A stretch of DNA of 64,000 nt. Origin: UBA1205 sp045534635. GTDB lineage: Bacteria > Bacteroidota > Bacteroidia > Bacteroidales > WCHB1-69. Location: NCBI GenBank assembly GCA_045534635.1, contig JAZSKB010000005.1:1-64000 (forward strand). Reading direction: 5' to 3'. Of this stretch, positions 36,304 through 46,083 are shown one piece after another (positions within the stretch are counted from its first letter, which is position 1; every line of letters starts with the position of its first letter). The notes under the pieces are model-generated. The model worked only from the letters and a program-made list of their open reading frames with translations. It had not been told where the DNA came from and made no database searches. The translations under genes were made by a program, and so were the position numbers.

Positions 36304-36311
36304 CAAAGATA
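36304..36311 (-). promoter_or_regulatory. -7 box for the lipoprotein-LytM-pseudouridine synthase unit
   Basis: TAtcTTTG on the minus strand, about 55-75 nt before the two candidate starts of the lipoprotein gene. Confidence 0.6.
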
Positions 36312-36480
36312 CAAAAAAAAGAACAAAAAAGCAAGTCAAATACAGACAATGTTTTTTAAAAGATTTTGAACTTATTCAACTATCGTAAATAGCATAATTT
36401 TATCAATATAGGTTTTATATAAAATAACTTTTAGCGATAAAAAAAACAACTATTAATTGATTTCATATTAGTTTTTTTGT

Positions 36481-36488
36481 TACCTTTG
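36481..36488 (+). promoter_or_regulatory. -7 box for the aminotransferase
   Basis: TAccTTTG, 22 nt before the ATG at 36511. The rest of the 36252-36510 spacer is AT-rich with no other visible feature. Confidence 0.65.
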
Positions 36489-36510
36489 TAGAAAATATAA
36501 ATATATAGAT

Positions 36511-37827
36511 ATGATAGATACACCGATTAAATATGAAATTGTAAAACAAGCAATTGCCGAAAGTGGATTAGAAAATGTTGGTCGTGCCTCCATTCGCGAA
36601 ACTAAAAGATTAATCAATACAATAGAACAAGCCAGTGGAGAACGCTTTGTGAGAATGGAAATGGGAATTCCTGGTTTACCTCCTGTACAAATAGGCGTTG
36701 AGGCTCAAATTGAAGCACTTAACAATGGTATTGCCGCTATTTATCCAGATATAGAAGGTCTTCCTGAACTAAAAAACGAAATGTCTCGTTTTTGTAAAAA
36801 CTTTTTGGATATTGATGTTCCTGCCTCCAGTTGTATCCCTACTGTAGGTTCTATGCAAGCAAGTTATGCTGCATTTATGACTTTCAAACACCTTAATAAA
36901 CAAAAAGATACTACTCTATTTATTGACCCCGGTTTTCCTGTTCAAAAACAACAACATCGTATAATGGGAGCAAAATTTGAAACCTTTGATGTTTATGATT
37001 ATAGAGGTGAAAAATTGCGTAACAAATTAGAATCTTATTTATCAAAAGGAAATATTCATTCTATCGTTTATTCTAACCCTAACAATCCATCATGGATTTG
37101 TTTGACTGACAACGAATTAAGAATCATTGCCGAAATGGCAAATAAATACGATGTTATCGTTGCAGAAGATTTGGCTTATTTTGGAATGGATTTCAGACAA
37201 GATATTTCAACACCTGGAAAAGCACCTTTCCAAGCAACTGTTGCTAAATATACCGACAATTACGTTTTATTTATGTCAAGTTCTAAAGCATTCAGTTATG
37301 CTGGCGAACGTCTTGGCGTGATGGTAATTTCCGACAAACTATTCAAAGGACATTATCCCGATTTAGTAGAAAATTTCGGTACAGATAGTCTTGGTCGTGC
37401 TATAGTTTATGGTTCTGTTTATGCTTTGAGTTCTGGTACTGCTCATTCTGCTCAATATGCAATGGCTGCTATATTAAAAGCTTGTAACGATGGCAAATAC
37501 AATCTTGTTGAAGGCATGAAAGAATATGCTGATAAAGCACACGAAATGAAGAAAATGTTTACCGACAATGGATTCAAAATAGTTTACGATAAAGATGAAG
37601 ATAAAGACCTTGCAGATGGTTTTTATTTTACCATTTCTTATCCCGGATTTACTGGTGCCCAACTTATTGAAGAACTTTTATTCTACGGCATTAGTGCTAT
37701 TACTCTTGATATTTGTGGCAGTTCTCGAAATGAGGGTCTTCGAGCTTGCGTATCTTTAGTAAGCAAAAGTCAATTCCCTACATTAAAAGAACGATTAGAA
37801 AAATTTCATGCAAATCATAAAAAATAA
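36511..37827 (+). CDS. PLP-dependent class I/II aminotransferase
   Basis: A 438-residue fold-type I aminotransferase. The PLP-lysine lies in VLFMSSSKAFSYAGERLGVM; the substrate Asn in YSNPNNPSWICLTDNELR and the Asp in VIVAEDLAYFG are in family positions, with the carboxylate-binding Arg probably in CGSSRNEGLRACVS. The start MIDTPIKYEIVKQAIAESGL is unusual for the family by being short on the arm. The substrate cannot be told; aspartate or a large hydrophobic amino acid is possible. It is followed 26 nt later by an MscS channel with which it may be cotranscribed. Confidence 0.87.
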   Translation: MIDTPIKYEIVKQAIAESGLENVGRASIRETKRLINTIEQASGERFVRMEMGIPGLPPVQIGVEAQIEALNNGIAAIYPDIEGLPELKNEMSRFCKNFLDIDVPASSCIPTVGSMQASYAAFMTFKHLNKQKDTTLFIDPGFPVQKQQHRIMGAKFETFDVYDYRGEKLRNKLESYLSKGNIHSIVYSNPNNPSWICLTDNELRIIAEMANKYDVIVAEDLAYFGMDFRQDISTPGKAPFQATVAKYTDNYVLFMSSSKAFSYAGERLGVMVISDKLFKGHYPDLVENFGTDSLGRAIVYGSVYALSSGTAHSAQYAMAAILKACNDGKYNLVEGMKEYADKAHEMKKMFTDNGFKIVYDKDEDKDLADGFYFTISYPGFTGAQLIEELLFYGISAITLDICGSSRNEGLRACVSLVSKSQFPTLKERLEKFHANHKK

Positions 37828-37853
37828 TCTGATTAACTAAAAACAAATATATT

Positions 37854-38681
37854 ATGGACAAATTAATAGAACGTGGTGGTGAATTTTTAAGGTCTGTTAT
37901 CTTTGAGAATATTCCTAAAATTTTAATAGCATTACTCATTCTTTATGTTGGTTGGAAACTCATCAAACTTTTAAAAAAAGGATTAAAGAAAGTAATGTCA
38001 AAAAAAGATGTTGATATTTCTCTTCAAGGTTTTGTTCTCACTATTATTGATATTTTATTAAAGGTTCTACTTATCATTACCGTTGTCAATATGATTGGCA
38101 TCCCAATAACATCTTTTATTGCAATATTAGGTGCTGCTGGACTTGCTATCGGTATGGCTTTGCAAGGAACTTTACAAAACTTTGCAGGTGGTATTATCAT
38201 ATTGGTACTTAGACCTTTTAAAGTTGGTGATTTTATTGAACAGGGAGAATTTACAGGAACTGTTGAAAAAATTCAAATTTTCAATACTTTCTTATCAACA
38301 CCTGACAATAAAATGATTATCGTTCCAAATACTCAATTGGCTACAAACACTTTAATCAACTACACCCGTACTAATATCAGACGTGTAGATGTTAATATTG
38401 GTATTGCATACGGACAAAATGTTGACAAAGCTCGTGAAACAATGTTACAATTAGCCAATTCTTCTAACTTGATTTTACATAAACCTGATGCCCCTGCTGA
38501 ACCAGAAGTTGTATTAGCAAGTTTATCCTCATCTTCTGTGGATTTATCTATGAGGGTATGGGTTAAAACTGATGACTATTGGACAGTTTTCTTTTCATTC
38601 AATCAAATGGTTTATGAAAAATTTAACGAAGAAGGTATTGAAATTCCATTTAATCAACTTCAAGTTCATATAGACAAATAA
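37854..38681 (+). CDS. Small mechanosensitive channel MscS
   Basis: A 275-residue MscS-type channel, with three membrane segments (about 18-40, 60-85 and the pore helix 86-110). The pore segment is ILGAAGLAIGMALQGTLQNF, with the conserved Gly/Ala pattern, followed by the beta domain (RPFKVGDFIEQGEFTGTVEK) and PNTQLATNTLINYTRTNIRR. The cytoplasmic alpha/beta domain ends at IEIPFNQLQVHIDK. Opens on hypo-osmotic shock to release solutes. It is the last gene before the terminator at 38681-38707. Confidence 0.94.
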   Translation: MDKLIERGGEFLRSVIFENIPKILIALLILYVGWKLIKLLKKGLKKVMSKKDVDISLQGFVLTIIDILLKVLLIITVVNMIGIPITSFIAILGAAGLAIGMALQGTLQNFAGGIIILVLRPFKVGDFIEQGEFTGTVEKIQIFNTFLSTPDNKMIIVPNTQLATNTLINYTRTNIRRVDVNIGIAYGQNVDKARETMLQLANSSNLILHKPDAPAEPEVVLASLSSSSVDLSMRVWVKTDDYWTVFFSFNQMVYEKFNEEGIEIPFNQLQVHIDK

Positions 38682-38707
38682 AAAAACTGCCCATTGGGCA
38701 GTTTTTT
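38681..38707. terminator. Bidirectional terminator
   Basis: ACTGCCC (38686-38692) pairs with GGGCAGT (38696-38702) with loop ATT, flanked by A6 and T6. It lies between the convergent mscS and rRNA methyltransferase genes. Confidence 0.85.
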
Positions 38708-38709
38708 AT

Positions 38710-39453
38710 CTATCTATTCAATTCATAACAACATATCGCTGCCGATATTGCTACATTAAGCGACTCGGCAGTATTTTTTTGACAATTGTTTACAAGTGGT
38801 ATTGTAATTCTATGCTGCAACAATGATTGCAATTCAGTTGAAATTCCATGAGATTCACTCCCCAAAACAATAGCAACTCGATTATCAAAGCTAATTTCTT
38901 TCAATGGCTTTCCTGTCATAAATGTTCCATAATAGGTATAATTATTATTGCTTTGAATAAATTCTTTCAAATTGCTATAAAACACCTTTTTACGAATAAA
39001 TGACCCCATTGACGATTGCAATGTTTTAGGATTATACAATTCTACACTATCGTTTGAACATACTATTGCATCTATATTAAACCAATCAGCAATACGTATT
39101 ATTGTACCTAAATTTCCAGCATCTCGAACACCATCTAACAGTAATATTTTATCAAATAACTGAGAATCAAATATTTCTACTTTCGGAATTGAAACTAAAG
39201 CATAAATTTCTGGAGCAGTAGAAAAACTACTTATTTGTTCACTTTGCAACTTTGTTATTTGAGTTATATTTTTATAATCAATAGGATTTAATGCTAAGAA
39301 TTGTTCCGTCGCAAATACAGATTGAACAGATAAATCACTATTAATCACCTCAATTACTGATTTTTTTCCTTCTACTAAAAAAAGTCCATTCTCTTGACGA
39401 TACTTTTTTTGTTTTAGCAAACGCAATAATTTTAAATCTCTGTTTGTCAACAT
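38710..39453 (-). CDS. SpoU/TrmH-family RNA 2'-O-methyltransferase
   Basis: A 247-residue SPOUT enzyme. Residues 1-95 are the SpoU substrate-binding domain (LLRLLKQKKYRQENGLFLVE, GKKSVIEVI). The knot has ILLLDGVRDAGNLGTIIRIA, VALVLGSESHGIS (motif 2) and ITIPLVNNCQKNTAESLNVA (motif 3). It methylates a ribose in rRNA or tRNA; the target cannot be assigned. It is separated by two nt from the nucleoside kinase upstream in the leftward cell-wall cluster. Confidence 0.92.
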   Translation of the reverse strand: MLTNRDLKLLRLLKQKKYRQENGLFLVEGKKSVIEVINSDLSVQSVFATEQFLALNPIDYKNITQITKLQSEQISSFSTAPEIYALVSIPKVEIFDSQLFDKILLLDGVRDAGNLGTIIRIADWFNIDAIVCSNDSVELYNPKTLQSSMGSFIRKKVFYSNLKEFIQSNNNYTYYGTFMTGKPLKEISFDNRVAIVLGSESHGISTELQSLLQHRITIPLVNNCQKNTAESLNVAISAAICCYELNR

Positions 39454-39455
39454 AA

Positions 39456-41111
39456 TTAATAAGAAAAAACACTACCTCCAAAAAATTCACGCAATACTGA
39501 ATAATGTGGAACATTTTTGTCGTCCATTTCCATAAAATAACTCAACAATTTTTTCAAACGAACTGCTTCTGTATATTCTGGAACATTTTCCGAAACTTGA
39601 TTTAATATTGGAATTGCATACTTTTTCAATAAACTCAATTCAAACAACATTGCAGAATTAAACATCGCATCTGCATTTTCTTGGAATGGGAATATCCATT
39701 TTTCCTCACCCATACGTACACTTGACCAACGACTTATAGAGTCCACAGCGGAATATCCTCTATAATTATAATCTCGTACTATTCTGCGTATCAGTCGATT
39801 ATCATTTGTATGAATAGGATTATGTTTATCCATTGCCAAAGATGTAAGAGCCGATACAAATACTTTATACGACAAACTTGTATCTACACTTTGAGTTAAT
39901 AAAGGATTTAAACAATGAATACCCTCTATTACCAAGATTGATTTAGGAGACATTTTGAGTTTTTCCCCTTTCCATAATTTTTTACCTTCTTTAAAATCAA
40001 ATGTCGGAATCTCTATTTCTTTTCCAGAAGTTAAATCCAATAAATGTTGATTCAATAAATCTAAATCTATTGCATTTATATGTTCAAAATCATAATTACC
40101 ATTTTCATCTTTTGGTGTCAATTCTCTATCTACAAAATAGTTATCCACCGATATTTGTATCGGGTGAAAACCTAACACCCCAAGTTGAACAGACAATCTA
40201 CGGCAAGAGGTTGTTTTTCCAGAAGACGAGGGACCACTAATCATTACCATCTTTACATTTTCTCTTGCTTTTATATCGTCTGCTATTGCTATCAATCGTT
40301 TTTCATGCAATGCTTCTGACAACATTATCAAGTCTGTTGCTTTTCCATTCACAATTTTTTCATTTAAATCTCCAACGTATGGCGTATCTATAATTTTTAT
40401 CCATTCTTTATGTTCTGTAAACATATTGAATAATTTTGGAGAACGTTTTACAGGAGATATTTTATTTGGTACATGTCGCGAAGGTGTACGCAAAAGCAAA
40501 CCATGTTCATATTGTATCAAATCAAAATATGGCAAATATCGCGTTGATGGCACCAAACATCCAAAAAAATAGTTAATTGTATCATTGATTTCATATACAG
40601 AAGTATAAAATAGTTTTCTATTTTTTAGCAATTTTTCTTTATCTTTCATTCCCTTAGAATGATACAAATCAATCGCTTCTTCTGTCAAGACTTCATCTCT
40701 CACTATAGGAATATCATCAGCTATCAATTGCCGCATGTGAGCATTCAATTTTTCAACAATTTGCTCTGATACTTGAAAATCGTTATTTTCAAATTCACAA
40801 AATTTACCTCCTGATATTGAATGTTTTATAATTATATCTTCTTGTGGATATAAATCTTTAACTGCTTTATATAGTAAAAAATATAATGAACGTTCATACA
40901 TTGCATAACCAGAAACATCTGTTGCATCAAAAAAAGTTATTACCTTATTGGTATATACTTCATAATTAAGATTTTTTACTTTATTATTGACTTTAGCACC
41001 TAAAATTTCATACTGACAAGAAACATTTAACTCTTTTGCTATTTCTTGCAAAGTCATTCCACTTGGAATCCGTTTCCTTACATTATTATTGGTACAAATA
41101 ATCTCTACCAT
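39456..41111 (-). CDS. Nucleoside kinase with TGS and tRNA-synthetase-like domains
   Basis: A 551-residue protein with three parts: a TGS domain at residues about 1-65 (IPSGMTLQEIAKELN), a threonyl/alanyl-tRNA-synthetase additional-domain-like region at about 70-190 (KHSISGGKFCEF, YFFGCLVPSTRYL), and a P-loop uridine kinase/phosphoribulokinase domain with MVMISGPSSSGKTTSCRRLS (P-loop 293-301), VDNYFVDRELTPKDENGNYD and VLVIEGIHCLN. The architecture is typical of Bacteroidota and Firmicutes 'nucleoside kinase' proteins. It phosphorylates a nucleoside, perhaps uridine; the reason for the fusion is unknown. Confidence 0.9.
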   Translation of the reverse strand: MVEIICTNNNVRKRIPSGMTLQEIAKELNVSCQYEILGAKVNNKVKNLNYEVYTNKVITFFDATDVSGYAMYERSLYFLLYKAVKDLYPQEDIIIKHSISGGKFCEFENNDFQVSEQIVEKLNAHMRQLIADDIPIVRDEVLTEEAIDLYHSKGMKDKEKLLKNRKLFYTSVYEINDTINYFFGCLVPSTRYLPYFDLIQYEHGLLLRTPSRHVPNKISPVKRSPKLFNMFTEHKEWIKIIDTPYVGDLNEKIVNGKATDLIMLSEALHEKRLIAIADDIKARENVKMVMISGPSSSGKTTSCRRLSVQLGVLGFHPIQISVDNYFVDRELTPKDENGNYDFEHINAIDLDLLNQHLLDLTSGKEIEIPTFDFKEGKKLWKGEKLKMSPKSILVIEGIHCLNPLLTQSVDTSLSYKVFVSALTSLAMDKHNPIHTNDNRLIRRIVRDYNYRGYSAVDSISRWSSVRMGEEKWIFPFQENADAMFNSAMLFELSLLKKYAIPILNQVSENVPEYTEAVRLKKLLSYFMEMDDKNVPHYSVLREFFGGSVFSY

Positions 41112-41125
41112 ATTATTCTTATATA

Positions 41126-42133
41126 TTATTGTATTACATTGATTTCCATTTCTATTTGAACATTTAATTGTTCCCAGACATCTTTTTGAATCTTTTTCGC
41201 CAAATTAAGTACATCATAACCTGTCGCATTACCATAATTGACCAAAACTAAGGCTTGATTTTGATGAACACCAACTTCTCCACATCGTTTTCCTTTCCAA
41301 CCACATTTTGTAATCAATTGTGCTGCAGACAATTTACAGAATTCTTCATTTATGGGATACGATTTAAAGTCATAATTTTTACACAATTGTTCATATTTTT
41401 CTTTAGTAACAATAGGATTTTTGAAAAAACTACCTGCATTTCCCATTATTGTTGTATCTGGCAATTTTTCTTTTCTTATTTCTGAAACGATATTATATAT
41501 ATCTTTCGGAACGACATTTTCTAAATGTTCAACTCTTTGTTTTACATCTTCATATTGAATATTTACTTTTTGAGATGTTGACAAAAGAAATTCTACAGCA
41601 GTAATAACATATTTTCCTTTCCATTCTTGTTTAAAAATAGAATCTCTATAAGCAAATTTACATTGATTTGCACTTAATTTCATATATTTTTTAGTGGCTA
41701 TTTCATATACAAATACATTAGCAATGAAATCCTTAACTTCTCGACCATAAGCACCAATATTCTGAACAGGAGAACTGCCTACTTTTCCTGGAATTTTTGC
41801 CAAATTTTCCAACCCATTCCAACCATTATCCAGACAAGCACAAACAAAATCGTCCCAATTTTCTCCTGCATTGGCTTTAACAAGCACATTTCCATCGGAT
41901 AGTAATTTTCCTTCAATTCCTTTTGTTTGCATTTTTACAATAGTACCATTATAATCTGTAACAAACAACAAATTGCTACCATCTCCAATAAAAAGATATT
42001 TTCCTTGAGCATATTTAGAATTAAAAAACTCATCTAAATCTTCGTAAGAAACTATTTCTATCAAAGCATTTGCTTTTACATCAATACCAAAAGTATTAAA
42101 AGATTTCAACGATACATTATTTTTTACTACCAT
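41126..42133 (-). CDS. murB: UDP-N-acetylmuramate dehydrogenase MurB
   Basis: A 335-residue FAD enzyme that reduces the enolpyruvyl group to make UDP-MurNAc. FAD-binding motifs are YLFIGDGSNLLF and GLENLAKIPGKVGSSPVQNI; the substrate domain has KFAYRDSIFKQ and NAGSFFKNPIV with the catalytic Ser of MurB. C-terminal CGWKGKRCGEVGVHQNQALV is present. Length and order match the type without insertion. It belongs to a leftward run murF-anmK-murB of cell-wall genes, with 2-14 nt spacers. Confidence 0.96.
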   Translation of the reverse strand: MVVKNNVSLKSFNTFGIDVKANALIEIVSYEDLDEFFNSKYAQGKYLFIGDGSNLLFVTDYNGTIVKMQTKGIEGKLLSDGNVLVKANAGENWDDFVCACLDNGWNGLENLAKIPGKVGSSPVQNIGAYGREVKDFIANVFVYEIATKKYMKLSANQCKFAYRDSIFKQEWKGKYVITAVEFLLSTSQKVNIQYEDVKQRVEHLENVVPKDIYNIVSEIRKEKLPDTTIMGNAGSFFKNPIVTKEKYEQLCKNYDFKSYPINEEFCKLSAAQLITKCGWKGKRCGEVGVHQNQALVLVNYGNATGYDVLNLAKKIQKDVWEQLNVQIEMEINVIQ

Positions 42134-42135
42134 TT

Positions 42136-43212
42136 CTAATAAATATTATAATAAACAGCCCCTCCTATTACATTTTTTACGGCTCCTGTAACACTTGACA
42201 AACAATTTTCTTTTCTTTCCATTCGTAAAAGACCCAAAAACGCAAAAATCAACGCTTCTTTATAATCTATAATGTTTTCTTCTAACAATATCCAATTTAA
42301 ATTTGGAGCATAATAATGACACAATTCCATCAAAAAAGCGTTTTTAGCACCACCACCTGTAACTAAAATTGATTGATTTTCTTTATTATTCACCACACAG
42401 GAAATTTGATATGCTATATGATGAGTCAATGTTGACAAAATATCATTGTTTGACAATTTCTTCTCATCTATTTGTGGTAAAAATTCACATTCAAACCATT
42501 CTCTACCCAATGATTTTGGATTCGGTAACGTATAATAATTTAATTTGTTCAATTTGTTAAACAAAGATTCATTTAAATTGCCTTGTTTGGCTAAGTTACC
42601 ATTTTTATCGTAATCATATCCAAGTTTTTGTGCAAAATAATTCAATGCCATATTCGCTGGCGAAATATCAAAAGCGATACGTTTTCCATTATTATTGAAC
42701 GATATATTGGCAATACCACCAATATTGAGACAATAATCGAAATCACCAAATAAAATTGCATCACCAATTGGTACCAATGGAGCACCTTGTCCTTGATATG
42801 CTATATCCATTGAACGAAAATCGCAGACAACAGGTAAACCACATTCAGCAGAGATAGCAGCCCCATCGCCTATTTGGGCGGTAAAACCTAATTCTGGACG
42901 ATGAAATACCGTATGTCCATGACTTGCAACAAAATCAACTTTTAATTGATTAATTTGAATAAATTTTGCAATTTGCTGACCTATATAATGCCCATATTGC
43001 ACATGAATTTGTGCATACTCTTCCGCATTCATTGCAACTACATTTGTCAACAGCGATTTCCATTCACTACTATAACTTACTGTTTTACAATATTTTATTG
43101 AATAATTATATTTTTCACCTTCTTTTTTAAATTCACAATAAGCAATATCCAGACCATCTAAAGATGTTCCAGACATTACACCAATTATATTATAAATATG
43201 TTTATTGGTCAT
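42136..43212 (-). CDS. anmK: Anhydro-N-acetylmuramic acid kinase AnmK
   Basis: A 358-residue sugar kinase that phosphorylates 1,6-anhydroMurNAc to MurNAc-6-P, recycling cell-wall turnover products. Motifs: IIGVMSGTSLDGLDIAYCEF (phosphate-binding), VASHGHTVFHRPE, GDGAAISAECGLPVVCDFRS, NIGGIANISF, DISPANM and SILVTGGGAKNAFLMEL. The start overlaps the end of murF by 11 nt, so translation is coupled. It suits a gene neighbourhood of peptidoglycan synthesis. Confidence 0.95.
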   Translation of the reverse strand: MTNKHIYNIIGVMSGTSLDGLDIAYCEFKKEGEKYNYSIKYCKTVSYSSEWKSLLTNVVAMNAEEYAQIHVQYGHYIGQQIAKFIQINQLKVDFVASHGHTVFHRPELGFTAQIGDGAAISAECGLPVVCDFRSMDIAYQGQGAPLVPIGDAILFGDFDYCLNIGGIANISFNNNGKRIAFDISPANMALNYFAQKLGYDYDKNGNLAKQGNLNESLFNKLNKLNYYTLPNPKSLGREWFECEFLPQIDEKKLSNNDILSTLTHHIAYQISCVVNNKENQSILVTGGGAKNAFLMELCHYYAPNLNWILLEENIIDYKEALIFAFLGLLRMERKENCLSSVTGAVKNVIGGAVYYNIY

Positions 43213-44488
43213 CTTTCAACAAATCTAAAACACGTTCCATCTTCATAGAACGAGAACCTTTAAGCAAAATTGTTGATTTCGGTAAAAGAGATTGCTTTAT
43301 CGCATTTGCTAAATCTTCAAATGTAGCATAAAAATTTGTTGGATAGGCAGAAGTATGTAAAAAATCACCTCCTAAAAAAAACATTTGATTTATAGATTTT
43401 CGCTGAATTAATTGAACCAATTTTTCATGTTCGGCAATACTTTCTTCACCTAATTCCATCATTGCTCCTAAAATCACCACACGATTTTCTGCTTTTATCT
43501 GCGATAAATTTTCCACAGCAACAGCCATACTCGATGGATTGGCATTATAAGCATCTACAATAAGCACATTATCTCCTATATATCTTACTTGCGAACGATT
43601 ATTTGTTGGTTGATAAGCAATCAAAGCATAAACAATTTCTTCTATATCTATACCAAAATGCAATCCAGCCGCTACCGCTGACATTGCGTTATTAAAATTA
43701 TACGAACCTGTCAATTGAGTAGAAACACTTTTATTAAATTCTGGCAAACGAAAAGTCATATACATTTGTTTCGTATTGCATTTTCCAACAACATCACCAT
43801 TGACACCATAAGTTAACCTAATACTATTTGATGACAATTTCATTAATAATGCATCATCTGCATTTACAAATAGAGTTCCGTCAACATTATTAACAGATTG
43901 ATAAAGAGCAAATTTTGTTTCTATTATATTTTCTACAGAAACAAAACCTTCTATATGTGCTTTGCCGATATTAGTTATAATACCATAATTTGGTTTTGCA
44001 AATGTACACAATTGAGCAATTTCTCCACAATGATTTGCCCCCATTTCTACAATAGCAATTTCATCATCGGAAGCAATACTCAACAAAGTTAAAGGAACGC
44101 CTATATGATTATTCAGATTTCCTTTTGTTGCACACACTTTAAATTTACGACTCAAAACTGCAGACAATAATTCTTTTGTTGTTGTTTTTCCATTTGTTCC
44201 TGTGATACCAATAATTGGAATTTGCAATTTTTCTCTATGATAAGTTGCCAATTCTTGCAATGTTTGTAAAACATTTTCTACCAAAATAGTTTTACCTTCT
44301 ATATAATAATCTGCATTATCAATAACAGCAAAATCAGCACCTTTTAACAATGCTTCTTGAGCAAAACTATTTCCGTCAAAATTATCACCTTTCAAACAAA
44401 AAAACAGACAATGAGGAATTATTTGTCTTGTATCTGTTGATATATTTTTACATTTTATATATATATTATAAATATCTTCAATTTTCAT
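43202..44488 (-). CDS. murF: UDP-MurNAc-tripeptide-D-Ala-D-Ala ligase MurF
   Basis: The ATG at 44488 (MKIEDIYNIYIKC, 428 residues) is preferred; an ATG at 44497 adds three residues. Mur ligase motifs: ISTDTRQIIPHCLFFCLKGD, the P-loop IIGITGTNGKTTTKELLSAV, VEMGANHCGEIAQLC, and the C-terminal VLIVDAYNANPSSM and VVILGAMMELGEES. It adds D-Ala-D-Ala to the UDP-MurNAc tripeptide in the cytoplasm. It heads the leftward cell-wall run but lies only about 20 nt downstream of an intrinsic terminator (see findings), so its promoter is unclear. Confidence 0.95.
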   Translation of the reverse strand: MKIEDIYNIYIKCKNISTDTRQIIPHCLFFCLKGDNFDGNSFAQEALLKGADFAVIDNADYYIEGKTILVENVLQTLQELATYHREKLQIPIIGITGTNGKTTTKELLSAVLSRKFKVCATKGNLNNHIGVPLTLLSIASDDEIAIVEMGANHCGEIAQLCTFAKPNYGIITNIGKAHIEGFVSVENIIETKFALYQSVNNVDGTLFVNADDALLMKLSSNSIRLTYGVNGDVVGKCNTKQMYMTFRLPEFNKSVSTQLTGSYNFNNAMSAVAAGLHFGIDIEEIVYALIAYQPTNNRSQVRYIGDNVLIVDAYNANPSSMAVAVENLSQIKAENRVVILGAMMELGEESIAEHEKLVQLIQRKSINQMFFLGGDFLHTSAYPTNFYATFEDLANAIKQSLLPKSTILLKGSRSMKMERVLDLLKDDQ

Positions 44489-44508
44489 TTTATACATTGA
44501 TTTAAAGC

Positions 44509-44535
44509 AAAAACCCCCAAATAATGGGGGTTTTT
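44509..44535 (-). terminator. Terminator after gldJ
   Basis: AAAAACCCCC (44509-44518) pairs with GGGGGTTTTT (44526-44535) around a 7-nt loop, 20 nt past the gldJ stop and 20 nt before the murF start. Confidence 0.8.
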
Positions 44536-44554
44536 ATTATGTGTTGATATTATA

Positions 44555-46054
44555 TTATCGTAAGGTTTGTGTTCCTAAGCGAGTCATCGCACAACGGAAA
44601 CCAATATAAGAAGAGGACTCATTTTGGTCTAAAAATCTTCTATTACCTGGACTTGCATAATAATGAATATCTGCCCAAGAGCCACCTTTTACCACTCTTG
44701 AATTATCCGAAACTAAAGAATAATTTCCTTGTGGATAATTGCTTTTATCATACATATTTATGGTAGAATTTGCATTATTTTGATTTGTCCAAGAACCATC
44801 TCCTTCAATGTCCAAACTTGAAGCCCAATCTCCATCTAAATAGTTTATATTATTTGCAGAACGATAATTTCTACGTCTATCATTTTTAAAATCTGAAACT
44901 GGCACTTTAGGAACATTTCCTTCTTCGTCTCTATCTTCTATTGTTCCATCATCTAATGTTTTCACAGTTTCATAAACATTACCTCTATAAGGATTCAATG
45001 CAGTTACATCATCGTGATTGATAGGACGATAAACATCCATTACCCATTCAGCTACATTACCTCCCATACTATACAAACCATAATCATTTGGCCAATAACT
45101 ATATGTTGAAACAGTATATTCACCACCATCATTCAAAGCACTTGCTACACCCATATAGTCACCTCTTGCTCTACGAACGTTCATCACATAACTACCCATA
45201 TATTTTTTATCATCTGTACGAGTAATTTGACCATTCCAAGGATAAGTTCTTCTGTCCAAAATACGTTCTTCCAAAGTATTTCCTATCAATCCAAGAGCGG
45301 CATATTCCCATTCTGCTTCCGTCGGCAGACGATATTTTGGTAACAAAATACCATCTTCCATTTTTGCATTACGTGGTTCTCCTGTTAAAATATATTGCAA
45401 ACGACGATCACTATTTTGTTCATAATCTGGATATAATAAATAAGCATCTGTATTGAAATGACCTTCTGCTGTTGGTTCATTGGTCATATTAATCAAACCT
45501 TCATCTATTAATATTTGTTCATTTACACGGTCAGTTCTCCATGCACAATATTTAGTTGCTTGTACCCAAGAAACGCCTACAACAGGATAATCTCTATAAG
45601 CAGGATACCTTAAATAATAATCTACCCAAGGTTCATTGTATGCCAATTTGTTTCTCCAACAAGCAGTATCTGGCAATGCGGCATAATAAACTGATTGTAA
45701 ATCTACTGGAACATAAACTCTTTCTAACCAATAAAGATATTCCAAATAATCAAAATTGGTTACTTCTCCTTCATCCATATAGAACGATGACACTGTAACT
45801 GTTCTTGGAAAGTTATTCCAATCTTTCATAACATCTTCTTCTACTCGTCCCATAGTGAAACGTCCACCTTCAACGAATACCAATCCTCGTCCTGTAATTT
45901 GTCCACGGTATGCACTTTTTTCAAAACCTCCATTTTTGGGGTTATTGTATGCCCATCCTGTAGAATGTGAAACATCTTTTCCTTTACAAGCCACACAAAA
46001 TATTGCTGCTATGGTGGCCACAAATAACATTTGAACAACTCTCTTGCAATTCAT
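44555..46054 (-). CDS. gldJ: T9SS/gliding lipoprotein GldJ
   Basis: A 499-residue lipoprotein (MNCKRVVQMLFVATIAAIFC, lipid Cys at about 20-23 in CVACKG) of the FGE-sulfatase (SUMF1) fold. The start of the fold, GRGLVFVEGGRFTMGRVEED, is followed by SFYMDEGEVTNFDYLEYLYW, WRNKLAYNEPWVDYYLRYPA, YRLPTEAEWEYAALGLIG and GGSWADIHYYASPGNR. The DVMKDWNNFPRTVTV and DYPVVGVSWVQATKYCAWRT patterns match GldJ more than GldK/PorK, which is the other SUMF1 lipoprotein in the phylum. GldJ stabilises the periplasmic/outer-membrane ring of the type IX system and gliding motor. PorP is 30 nt upstream. Confidence 0.88.
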   Translation of the reverse strand: MNCKRVVQMLFVATIAAIFCVACKGKDVSHSTGWAYNNPKNGGFEKSAYRGQITGRGLVFVEGGRFTMGRVEEDVMKDWNNFPRTVTVSSFYMDEGEVTNFDYLEYLYWLERVYVPVDLQSVYYAALPDTACWRNKLAYNEPWVDYYLRYPAYRDYPVVGVSWVQATKYCAWRTDRVNEQILIDEGLINMTNEPTAEGHFNTDAYLLYPDYEQNSDRRLQYILTGEPRNAKMEDGILLPKYRLPTEAEWEYAALGLIGNTLEERILDRRTYPWNGQITRTDDKKYMGSYVMNVRRARGDYMGVASALNDGGEYTVSTYSYWPNDYGLYSMGGNVAEWVMDVYRPINHDDVTALNPYRGNVYETVKTLDDGTIEDRDEEGNVPKVPVSDFKNDRRRNYRSANNINYLDGDWASSLDIEGDGSWTNQNNANSTINMYDKSNYPQGNYSLVSDNSRVVKGGSWADIHYYASPGNRRFLDQNESSSYIGFRCAMTRLGTQTLR

Positions 46055-46083
46055 AATATCAATACTTTTATTTAATTCATTAC

